Positions 1 through 8,882 of a stretch of 26,609 nucleotides of DNA are shown piece by piece. The notes beneath the pieces are model-generated. The model was not told where the DNA came from. It made no database searches and worked only from the letters and a program-made list of their open reading frames with translations. The translations under genes and the position numbers were made by a program. How positions within the stretch are numbered: the first letter of the stretch is position 1; each line of letters begins with the position of its first letter. This stretch comes from Hyphochytrium catenoides (lineage: Eukaryota; Sar; Hyphochytriomycetes; Hyphochytriales; Hyphochytriaceae): positions 1,378 to 27,986 of the forward strand of contig FLMG01004320.1 of the NCBI GenBank assembly GCA_900088475.1, read 5' to 3'.

Positions 1-32
<32 letters not shown>

Positions 33-60
33 CTTTCCTCTCTCTCTTCTCTCTCTCTTC
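1..60. repeat. (TC)n low-complexity tract
   Basis: The first 60 bases are almost pure TCTCTC with a few TTC interruptions, followed by about 40 more pyrimidine-rich bases. It lies upstream of the first exon I can read, so it may be intron or 5' leader of the unidentified gene to its right. The same dinucleotide recurs throughout the window. Confidence 0.9.
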
Positions 61-238
61 TTTTTGTCACTATCTCTCCCCCTCTCGTCGATTCCCAATC
101 TCTGCCTTTCATGGCCATTTTCCCCTCCTTCTCTGCTGCGGTCTCCGACATGGTTTGCGGGCTACTCTGTTGGCTCGATATGCTCCGCTGCTTTCCCATA
201 ATGTACCCACTAAACTGACGAAGAGTACAAGACTGCAG

Positions 239-3200
239 TGATCACCCTCGACTCGCTCTACCTTTTGAATTATGGAGATTCCTCTCGAGGACAGCCTGAG
301 AGACTTCACTTCAGGAATATCAGGCTCATAGAATCTATGCTTGAGGGAAGATCACTCTTCGTTGATCAAAGAGTAGAGAAAAGGAGCAAACGCTTCCGCA
401 TCGTCCTGTCGGTCCCCATCAAGCGTTCTCTCGCTGCTGACGAAGCGAAGAAGAAAACGTCGACAGAAGAAGAAGCGAAGATGGCTGAAGAAAAAGGCAC
501 AATAGCAGCGGACAAAGATGAAGAAGAAGAAGTGACATTCGCTACAGTTGACAAGCAAACTAAAGTGCAGTTCTACCTGGTTAGCTCTTGGTATGCCTGG
601 TTCTTTAGTCCGAAGAAGGTAAGACCACTCTAACTTCAACCCTTGACGAGGCTCTCTTTCTATTTAAACGCACCAATAACGCGCACAGATCCATGAAGGC
701 AACACAGAGGAGGAGGAAGAACGCCTCTTGGTCAAGGAGTACCGGTCGATGGAAGAGACCTACATCAAGGCAACTTGTGTGTCTCGACGGGCTCTTCTCT
801 TGGAGCTTTGGACCTCTAAAATGCACACAAGCGGCACCCTGAAGCAGGAATTCTTCTTGGTAGGTGGAACCGACGAACGAAGTAGTATCCAGTACCATTG
901 TCACTCTCTTCCCCGTCAATTTGTTGCAGCAAACCCTGTGTTTTCCTCTCGCCCCGAAGACCTCATCGCGTTCAATCTACTTGTTGGCCTTTTCTTGACT
1001 CTACTTCTTCCTCTCGTTTCCAGAATGAGATGATCTCTGGTCCAAGGGAAGATGCAAGATCACAGCAGCAGCAGATGGACGAGGACCAAGGAGTTTACGA
1101 GATGGATAGAAGAACAGCTAACGAAGAGAACCGCCTTGTTGTGCCATTTCGAGAGCACTTACTTCTTCAGCTGCTTCGCTACGCCTCAACTGATCCCACA
1201 AACCACACAGCGAATCACCTGCGGTACGTGGCACCCTTTTATACTCTCCCTGCGGTATGTCCCACGCCTTATACTATCTATTGTTCTCTCTCTTCTTCTC
1301 GCTCCTCGCCTACCCTAGCTTCTTACACTTCGCCACCATCCTTTGTCTACTATCATCCATCATCATTTTCTCCTTCTCTTTCGGGTCTCTCCGTCTGACT
1401 TTCTTCTATTAGTTCCTATCTCTTCCTTACCTTCCTCTTTGCGGTCATGGACTCCAACCTCTTCTTTCCTACATAGTCACATACATGCGATGCTTCAATT
1501 CCTCTGGGCAGCCTTGCATGGCGATTATGGGAATGTGGCGCGCGTTCGATCCCTGCACCAGAAGACCTACCGGTTAGACCCAACGAACGATCATTGGCTC
1601 GCATGATTCCATATTTCTCTCTCTCTTTTAGCTCTCCCAATGATGACAATGCTTTGTGCTGTTAGGAACTTCTGGAGTGATCTATTGAAGGTCTCCTTGG
1701 TAGCCTTTGAACCCCTAGATGCCGAGGATGAAGCAGAGAGCAATATAGAGAAGAAAGCCAGGGAGCGTGAAGAAGTTGTTGATGGGAAGCGAGACCCGAA
1801 AGCTATAAAGCTTGGCCAGAGAAGTACCTGTCCATCTAAGACTGAGATTCCCCTAAGAGCACCACGACCTCCTGGCAAACCAGCTCCTTCGTCGACTACT
1901 CTTACGGCCAAGGAGGAAGAGACCTACGGACCAGATCAAGAAGAGGAAGATAAAGAACTAGACTTTATTCGCAGCCTCGGTGGTGCCACTTTGGATACCG
2001 ACTCTAAAGGAGACAGGATGGACCGAGAGGAAGACATGGATGCGGTTGAAAAGAGGGTTGAAAGCCTGAAGGAGACGAAGTCTTTGCAAGCAAGCGGTCA
2101 AAGCAAGACGGGGCCCCTCTCACACGAAGACATTCGCTGGGCCCAGGTCTCACTTCTGTTAGAGGTTTACTGGCTGCTGATGCAGGTAAGCTATCTGGCA
2201 ATTTGAGGGTATGCAGAGGCCGTCGTGAAAGAGGGATTAATAAGCGAAGAGAGAGAATCAGATAAACAGCGAGAGGAAGAAAGATAGCTAGAGATGCGGC
2301 ATAGAGAAGAGAGAGAGAGAAGAGAAAGGAGAGGGAGAAAAAGAGGACAAAGAGAGAGAGAAAGGAGAAAAAAAGACGAGAGAACAGACACAGACACGGC
2401 ATCTGTTCCGCCCTCACTCATCTACTCAATCTTTCATGATTCCTATATCAGATGAAGGTGGAAGATAGTCACAATGCTCCTTCCTCATCGATACCGGACC
2501 TGGTACTGCAGTTCAAGGGGTGGAGAATATTCATTTCCTCTCTATTGTCGATGGTCCTAGCCATCATAAGACGAAGGACAAGCCTAGAAGAGGCCGATGG
2601 GCAGCAACGGCCTGTCCAGGCAACCATAGGAATCAGCACGAGCCACCGGAAGAAGGACCTTCAGCTGGGGTCCCACGGTAATGCTCGGGTTAAAGTCCTT
2701 GCTCACTGTCACCACGAAGCCTGCTCTTCTAAATCACTGATCTGACAGAAAGCGACGGGAGGAAGGAGGAGGACAAGACAATCACGCCTATGAACAGAGG
2801 AGAACTAGACGATGACCTTTCTCTTTGGCGAGCTAGCTATCTCCTGCTGATCCTTGCTGAGGGCAGTCCAGCGGTCCGTGCCCACCTGCGGAATAAGCTT
2901 AACGAGGGTCATTGGAGGTGAGGAGCCGTGGTTCTGACCTATGGAAGAGCGAGAGACTAGAAAAAGGAGAAGAAAAGCTACCAAGGAAAAGAGAGAGCGT
3001 CGCCTAGGTGGAGTGCCTAGAGAGAGTGGGCAATCTTCATATTGGAGAACGTACGCTATGCCGAGGTGATAACTGTCATTGACACAGGACCGTCCAACTT
3101 TTCTGTGTGGAAGAGAGGAAGAAGCTCACTAAGCCACAGAGTCGGATGACGAAGAATGGCAGGAGTGCAATCCCACGGTACAATGCCCTTGCCAGATTGG

Positions 3201-3247
3201 TAGACATTATCCACCTTCTTGATCCCGAAGGGGAAACTGATGTCTAA
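239..3247 (+). CDS. Unidentified multi-exon gene, 5'-partial, acidic helical protein
   Basis: Exons read by hand: 239-618 (may begin a few bases earlier, from 214), 689-859, 1024-1223, 1477-1572, 1666-2185, 2452-2677, 2749-2917, 3088-3247, ending in TAA. Every junction has GT and AG, and all seven phases agree, giving about 640 codons; this is strong evidence of one real gene. I do not recognise the family. The visible protein starts with a Leu-rich stretch (LYLLNYGD, RLIESMLEG), then an acidic Lys/Glu linker. Leu-rich helical segments follow (LLLQLLRYAS, LQFLWAALHGDYGNVARV, NFWSDLLKVS), then a long charged linker in the fifth exon. The C-terminus is hydrophobic then basic (WRASYLLLILAEG, VEERKKLTKPQ, LARLVDIIHLLDPEGETDV). 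This looks like a HEAT/ARM-type solenoid with disordered inserts. A large scaffold such as a nucleoporin or a ubiquitin-pathway protein is possible but unproven. No signal peptide or catalytic motif is visible. The true start lies in or left of the pyrimidine-rich 5' edge. Confidence 0.72.
2270..2385 (+). repeat. GA-rich tract inside an intron
   Basis: This purine tract (GAGAGA with AAAG interruptions) sits in the intron 2186-2451 of the unidentified gene. Here the GA strand is the sense strand, opposite to what is seen in the introns of the CCDC40 gene. Confidence 0.8.
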
Positions 3248-4217
3248 TCTAGATATAGGAGCTCACTTGTTAGCGTTGAGGACAGAGGATATCAAGCCCA
3301 TGCACCACCAGACCCTACAGCTGCTTTCCCTTGCTTTATCACTTTCTTTTCAGTGCCATTTGCTAGGAGCCGCCACTTAGTCCAGCGCTGTCTTTTCGTT
3401 TACGAGGAGTTAGACAACGCGTTCTAGCTCCTTATTGGTGGAATATCAAGGCACTTCTAGGAGCGGGAACAGATGGTTTTATTGATAGGATGACGAACGA
3501 AACACCATCACATACAAGCGAAACAAGGACACTGAAAGATGGGAATCTGCCAGGACCCGACTGTCTACTTAGAGAGGGCAAGGCAAGGATCCTTGTAGAG
3601 ACATCGTATCGCTCCCGCCCTCATTGCCCTGCTACCACTGGTGGCGTCGTTCCTTAACTCTAGGACGGGCGCACACTAGAGCTAACAGCCAAGGTAATGA
3701 AGAGACTGGTACCTGCAAACAGGCTATTAGCCCGGGACTGCACCGCCTGGCCGATGGGAGGGCAACAGTTCGCTGAAGCAAGGGAAGCTTGAGTCTCTGG
3801 TTGTTGCTGAGCGTCTGAGCTGGGGCAGCGGGAGGAAGAACAGACGATCTTCTTTCTTCTTCTTGTCTGGAAAGAGAGGAATCAAACTTTTCAGAGGATA
3901 CTCCAATTTAAGGCCGGAAATATACGAAACCATTTGTGATGGGGGAAGAATCACTAGGGCTCTCTGTGCCACTTCAGTTCTTATTATACGGTTTCAAAGT
4001 GGTAAATGGGTTTTTGGTGCGTGAAGGCGCAAACTCTCAGACAAAAACTTTCCTAGAACAGAGACTGAGAGCCTCCGACAGAGACATCTGAAGCTCGACT
4101 TCAGAAGTTCCTTTAGGACTTGGGATCCATTTGTATGGGCGTGGACTGTCAATGAACGGCTGAAAGGGCTAAGTATTGTCCTGAAGTCGAGGAGAAGACA
4201 AGTGGGAGCCATTCAGG
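3248..4217. other. Intergenic, no gene recognised
   Basis: These 970 bases separate the stop of the unidentified gene from the ATG of the ZMAT5-like gene. Open stretches on the minus strand (about 3727-3972 and 3994-4212) use non-ATG starts, match nothing I know and lack convincing splice context. The left part is probably 3' UTR of the upstream gene, and the last few hundred bases promoter and leader of the next. Confidence 0.5.
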
Positions 4218-4687
4218 ATGGGTGGAGGCGGCGATAAGTACTATTGCGACTACTGTGACAAGTCGTTCGTTGACACACCAGAGTCTAGGCGACGACACGC
4301 TGCGGGGAGGAACCATAGGATGAATGTACGGATGTGGTACGATAGTTTCCTAGGTACGTTAGCTCTTTAGGGTTCCCGATGGGAATGAAATCGTAGACAC
4401 TGATTGCTTGATTGTACTCAGACCCCGCTGAGATCGCCAGAAGGCACATGATGAGAGGGGGAGCTCATCAGTCCGCAATGATATCGGGAGATCCTGCATT
4501 TGTCAACCTTGAATATACAAGCACGTGGACCCCAGTGCAGGACGACTCTCGACAAGAACAAGCGACGGGCCGGCCTCCCGACGACCAAAGACCCACAATA
4601 AACCTCCAACGTGCCGAACTGCCTCCATCTATGGTACCTCCCAGACCTGAAGACTTCTACGTGATGAGTCCGGCAGAGTGGGGCTGA
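4218..4687 (+). CDS. ZMAT5: U11/U12-20K (ZMAT5)-like zinc-finger protein
   Basis: Two exons, 4218-4353 and 4422-4687, with a 68-base GT-AG intron; 133 codons plus TGA. The N-terminus after MGGGG is a U1-C/matrin-type C2H2 finger: YYCDYCDKSF, then RRRHAAGRNH, then WYDSFLDP. The WYD motif after the finger is typical of ZMAT5, the 20K subunit of the U11/U12 di-snRNP, rather than of U1-C. The C-terminus, LPPSMVPP ending in EWG, resembles my memory of the human tail (LPPSL..PP ending QWG). The expected role is 5' splice-site recognition of U12-type introns in the nucleus. Human ZMAT5 has a CCCH finger after the C2H2 finger. Exon 2 here has no cysteine, so that finger is absent and the protein is shorter (human about 170 residues). 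The alternative is a divergent U1-C. The start codon is the first ATG before the finger. Confidence 0.85.
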
Positions 4688-6440
4688 CAGCATACCTTCA
4701 TCTGCTTCCTCTTCATAATTGCAAGGTTGTGGACACAGCAGGGCGGACACCGATTGTTCTGAGGTGGATGTGAAGGGTTATAGTTGCGACCTAAACGATT
4801 TACTACGAAAGGTCAAGCACCATCAGTCCCGACCCACGCATGCCAGACGCTTTGCTATCAGGCAGTCTTCTCGGAGTCTCCAGTATCTTTCTCTCGCAGT
4901 GGCACGCTGGCAGAAGACATCTCCTTTGACCTTCCCAACGATTACAAGTCCTTTCGGTGGTTGCCTCTCCTGCCTCCAATAAACAGTTGGGGACAAACAT
5001 TGGAGGGGTGAATGGCCGGGCCGCCTGAATTGATTATTACTCCTTCGATGTCAAGAGAAGCTAAGCTGCTCCACATTTGGACCAGTAGCCAGACTTCAGA
5101 CGAACAGTGAACTATCTCGTGAACGTGTACCAGAACGGATGGACAAAAGTTGACGGCCACGTCCTAAAGGTGTCCGTCCTATTTGCTGCCTTCCAGATCG
5201 GGGAGCACCCTTCAGTCAGGCCATGTACACAGACAGTGTGGAGCTTTATCCTCAGGTTTCGAAGAGATCTCCGCCCTGCACTCTCACTCTTCCACTTCAA
5301 GAGTCTTCCATCTCTCTCAGAGCCCGGTGAACCTTCCTTCCTCCCTTTCCGTCAACCTTGGGCAATCGGGGCTCTTTTCTTCCTCTATCATCTCCGTGAA
5401 GCCGGAGTCCCTCTGCTCGCCACCAAGTGCGCCTTTTACGGAGTGGGACTCTCCTTCAGCTCTACAACAAAGCAACAGCCTTGACGGTCTCTTCGCTCAA
5501 GAGAGACTGTAGCCTGTCGTTGGCTTCAATAGGGAATCTCGTTCTTTTAAACTCTCATAAGTCTAGAGCCACGAGTAGGAATAGGAGGATTGGTGGCAGG
5601 GCGAGTATGAGGATGGCATAGCCTTCTCCCGCGGAAATACCTGCAGTGCCATGCATTAGTAAGCTCTTTAAATTTAAGCTTCCTCCTCCTTATCGTAACA
5701 TTTATGTTTGCCCGACGGGTTAATCCTCTCTTTTGTCTCCCTCATTTTCATGAGTGTTCGTTCCCTTGTTTGCTTTCCAGCTAAAGCTGGTTCTCATGAG
5801 CCTGCCGAAGGAGCCCAGTGCAAACCAAGGGACAGAGGATCTCCCTGAGCATGACGCGATCTGCCATCTTTGGATGAAGAAGGAAAGGAAATGATCGATT
5901 CATAACCCATACCAATTGGGTCCTGACCTACATGGCCACGGTTGTGAAGGAGTAGACCGAGAGACCTCAGAGGTCCTGCAAGTGATCAGTCTCAGAAGAC
6001 CCCATCCATATGATTGAGATCTGCACTAGCCTTCAGAGCTCAGGACTGATGACGGCTGCCGCAGGTCCTCGGAGCTGGATCCCTCGAACAGTGTGACAGC
6101 TGGTGACACATTGCTTCTCTACGACCAAAGGATTCTGAAGATTTGCCCTTGTCTCTGTTGAGCGTAACGCCTTTTTATCCCTAGTTGGTGTAGCCCCCCA
6201 GTAGCGCTAGCCGCTGCCGTCCTTCATTACAACGCCATCAATATGCACAAACAGCCCAACGACTACGACATACTCCAAGCCCTCACAGAGGTCTTCTTTG
6301 GCACCTGGGCATACTCCTTGCCAACTGAAGCCTGGCCAGCCCTAGAATGTCCCATCGAGCGGCCAATTTTCGGTTCACCGACCTTCCAAGCCAAGCACGA
6401 TGAAGGACAGGTACGGCTGCGTACTACAACAACAGGTCTA
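4688..6440 (+). other. Unresolved stretch with exon-like fragments
   Basis: No complete gene could be assembled. Several + strand pieces have balanced, protein-like composition: around 4786-5011 (SFDLPNDYKSFRWLPLLPP); 5107-5196 (NYLVNVYQNGWTKVDGHVLK); a Ser-rich stretch about 5198-5512 ending in a stop; about 5590-5650 (EDWWQGEYEDG) with a GTAAGC donor; a piece starting after TTTCCAG at 5780; and 6187-6411 (AVLHYNAINMHKQPNDYDIL to KHDEGQ) with AG before and GTACGG after. Phases between neighbouring pieces do not agree, so this could be a gene I failed to join, a decayed gene, or chance. I recognise none of the fragments. Confidence 0.35.
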
Positions 6441-6448
6441 CTGAGCCT

Positions 6449-6637
6449 CCACGTGGTGGTTTTGCCACGTGGAAGTTCATTCCCGAAATTGTAGATTTGG
6501 TCGGGCCCAAGCTGTAGAAATGAGGTCTAAATATGTAGGATTGTACGCTTTGAAGTGCTTAGTAATATTATTCTCTCGACCAATTATGAAGGCTATAATG
6601 CACGTGGTATGAAGGTTCTAGTCATAGTAACACGTGG
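6449..6637. promoter_or_regulatory. Cluster of four CACGTGG (G-box-like) sites
   Basis: CCACGTGG occurs at 6449-6456 and 6465-6472, and CACGTGG at 6601-6607 and 6631-6637. The last two head an imperfect 30-bp direct repeat (CACGTGG, five bases, AGGTTCTA). ACGT-core boxes bind bZIP or bHLH factors in eukaryotes, and bZIP factors drive ER-chaperone genes during the unfolded protein response. The cluster is 525-715 bp upstream of the calreticulin ATG, so a regulatory role is plausible but inferred. Confidence 0.45.
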
Positions 6638-6881
6638 CGAGGAGGTTCTAATGGAAGAAGGATATTTAACGATACCCTACTATTATGACCAGCGTTAAGT
6701 TTGCTTGAGCTTCTCATTAAGCTATTAATATTACTACTGCCAGTGAGGCTTCAACAGCGAAGCTGAACCACAACCCCAATCCCATACATTCATTTAGAGC
6801 CCCTCGTTTTTCATCTCTCTCTCTGTCTCATGTTTCTTTATCTCTAGTTTCTCTGTCTGCCATCATCATTCCTTTTCTTTT

Positions 6882-6957
6882 TCACCTCCCGTCTCTCTTT
6901 CTCTCTCTCTCTCTTTCTTTCTCTCTTTCTTTCGCTCTCTCTCTCTCTCTCTCTCCT
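6882..6957 (+). repeat. (CT)n pyrimidine tract upstream of calreticulin
   Basis: A near-continuous CTCTCT/CTTT run on the calreticulin sense strand, about 200 bp before the start codon. It may be a promoter element, a leader tract or simple-sequence expansion; nothing in the sequence distinguishes these. Confidence 0.85.
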
Positions 6958-7077
6958 CTTCCCACAAAGTCTCACTCATACTCTTCTGCCCTATGATCAG
7001 TAGAATAGGATCTTGTGGGAAGTATCTGAAGCGATGATGATTTGTATGTCAGACCTTGATAGCCTGCCACTTGGTCA

Positions 7078-7161
7078 AGCTTCATTAGAGCTTCATCAGA
7101 GCTTCATCAGAGCTTCATCAGAGCTTCATCAGAGCTTCAGTAAAGCTTCACAATAGCTACG
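7078..7161 (+). repeat. 11-bp tandem repeat abutting the calreticulin start codon
   Basis: Seven consecutive 11-base units with consensus AGCTTCATCAG, plus a 7-base partial unit, end exactly at the base before ATG 7162. Units 2-5 are identical (7089-7132). Unit 1 has one change, and units 6-7 drift in their last five bases. Eleven is not a multiple of three, so this is not a coding repeat. It probably lies in the 5' leader or core promoter. Confidence 0.95.
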
Positions 7162-8409
7162 ATGGTGTCCCTACGGAGTATTATCTTTGGCGCCCTCCTT
7201 GTCGCCCCAGCGATGGCTGAGGTGTACTTCAAGGAAGACTTCAGCACTAAGGATTGGGAGAAGCGATGGGTGAAGTCCACAGCGAAGCCATCCGCGGAAA
7301 GAGGAGAGTGGAGATGGACCACTGGTCAGTGGTATGCCGACAAGGATGACAAAGGCATCCAGACGAGCCAGGATGCACGATTCTATGGCATTAGTGCCAA
7401 GATGGACAAGGTTTTGAACAACAAGGACAAGGACCTAGTCATCCAGTTCACTGTCAAGCACGAGCAGGTCATCGATTGTGGCGGCGCATACATCAAGCTC
7501 CTGAACTCTGGTCTGGATCAGTCAAAATTCGGCGGTGACTCGTCTTACAGAGTCATGTTTGGACCGGATGTCTGCGGTATGACCAGGCGTACGCATGCTA
7601 TTCTAAACTACGCTGGCCCCGATGGCAAGAAGGAGCCTGAGAACCTTCTTCACAAGGGAGACATCAAGACCGAGACTGACCAGCTAACACACTTGTACAC
7701 CTTCATCCTGAAGAAAGACAACACCTACGATGTCCTCATCGATGAACAGAGTGTGCAGTCCGGCAAGCTTGAGGAGAAGTGGGACTTCCTGCCTCCCAAG
7801 AAGATCAAGGATCCAAATGCAAAGAAGCCTGCTGACTGGGTAGACGAGAGTATGATCCCTGATCCTGAAGACAAGAAGCCCGAGGGATACGACGATATCC
7901 CTGCTCAGATTCCAGATCCTGAGGCCAAGCAGCCAGAAGACTGGGACGAGGAGGATGACGGAGAATGGGAGCCTCCAATGATCGCCAACCCAGAATATAA
8001 GGGTGAGTGGAAGCCTAAGATGATCCCTAACCCTGAGTACAAGGGTGAGTGGGTACATCCGGAGATCGACAACCCAGACTACTTTGAGGACGCGAATCTC
8101 TACTACCGGTGCCCAGACTGTGAGTACGTGGGCTTCGAGCTCTGGCAGGTGAAGTCTGGCACGATCTTTGATAAGATCCTCATTACCGATAGTGTGGAGG
8201 AGGCTAAGGAGGCAGCAGCTGCTTGGAGAGATATGAAGGATGCAGAGAAGAAGATGTTTGATGAGGTGCAAAAGAAGAAGGAAGAGGATGAGAAGAAGAG
8301 AGCAGAGGAGGCACGGAAGGCGGAGGAGGCGAAGAAGGAGGAGGAAGAAGACGATGATGATGAGGACGAGGAGGAGAAGAGCTCAACTGAGGGGAAGGAG
8401 GAGCTGTAG
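7162..8409 (+). CDS. CALR: Calreticulin, ER calcium-binding lectin chaperone
   Basis: A single uninterrupted 415-codon frame. Residues 1-19 form a signal peptide (cleavage after APAMA). The N/lectin domain has the conserved cysteine pair C106 (DCGGAYIKL) and C138 (FGPDVCGM), a disulfide in known calreticulins. The P domain (about 215-308) carries three type-1 repeats (IPDPE..KP) and three type-2 repeats (GEW.P.MIPNPEYK). That 3+3 layout defines calreticulin rather than calnexin (4+4, with a membrane anchor). LWQVKSGTIFD follows at 327-337, then an acidic/Lys-rich low-affinity calcium tail from about 370. The C-terminus is KEEL, a KDEL-type retrieval signal. The protein folds N-glycoproteins and buffers calcium in the ER lumen. 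Odd points: a CPDC pair at 317-320 just before the LWQVK motif, and no introns although the other genes here are intron-bearing. It converges on the CCDC40 gene, 473 bp away. Confidence 0.98.
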   Translation: MVSLRSIIFGALLVAPAMAEVYFKEDFSTKDWEKRWVKSTAKPSAERGEWRWTTGQWYADKDDKGIQTSQDARFYGISAKMDKVLNNKDKDLVIQFTVKHEQVIDCGGAYIKLLNSGLDQSKFGGDSSYRVMFGPDVCGMTRRTHAILNYAGPDGKKEPENLLHKGDIKTETDQLTHLYTFILKKDNTYDVLIDEQSVQSGKLEEKWDFLPPKKIKDPNAKKPADWVDESMIPDPEDKKPEGYDDIPAQIPDPEAKQPEDWDEEDDGEWEPPMIANPEYKGEWKPKMIPNPEYKGEWVHPEIDNPDYFEDANLYYRCPDCEYVGFELWQVKSGTIFDKILITDSVEEAKEAAAAWRDMKDAEKKMFDEVQKKKEEDEKKRAEEARKAEEAKKEEEEDDDDEDEEEKSSTEGKEEL

Positions 8410-8882
8410 GCGTGTGATAGGTAAAGAAAGAGAGAGAGAGAGTCGGAGAGAGAAAGAGGGGACCGGCAGCCAAAGAGAAGGAGTAGATGAGGAGTCCTGA
8501 TCTTATTGTTAGACCTGTGGGCGACTGTATAGTTTCCCTTAAATATTAACCAGACGTCAAGGGCGTTCCACAGCCATAACATTCCTTGATCGTTCTTCTT
8601 CTCTCAAACCCTTTTGCGACTCCTAGCCCTCTGGCCTTGCCGCTTCGTCTACTGGTCTCGCAAGTCCTTGCAGCGCCTAGACAGATTCCCCTGGCTCCTT
8701 CCTAGGCGGCTGTCTCTTCTCATCCTGTCCACCTCTTCAGAAATGGACTTCACCTTCATCCCTGAACTTGTCGCTCTCGTCTACCAGCCTGGGGTTCATG
8801 CCTCGAAGTCTGGGCTCCCTGGTCAAAGCCCTCTCTCTATTGTACGGGGGGAAGCCTTTCACTGTCGGCTGCTTTCAATTCT
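8410..8882. other. Convergent 3' spacer between calreticulin and CCDC40
   Basis: These 473 bases hold both 3' UTRs. A (GA)n tract on the + strand (about 8426-8460) follows the calreticulin stop. An open + frame across 8614-9096 is mainly antisense of the last CCDC40 exon and has no independent support. I saw no canonical AATAAA on either strand. Confidence 0.6.

Noticed and set aside
1052-1318. Alternative reading of exon 3 of the unidentified gene (KEFTRWIEEQLTKRT...)
   Set aside because: It looks protein-like, but only the frame beginning AATGAGATG at 1024 keeps phase with the exons on both sides.
8240-8500. Arg-rich + frame overlapping the end of calreticulin
   Set aside because: It is the acidic/Lys tail read one frame off, running into the GA tract; no independent evidence.
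7684-8582. Long minus-strand frames opposite calreticulin, rich in Ser, Leu and Pro
   Set aside because: They are antisense shadows of the calreticulin P domain and of its Glu/Lys tail; composition follows from the complement of GAG/AAG codons and there is no splice or start context.
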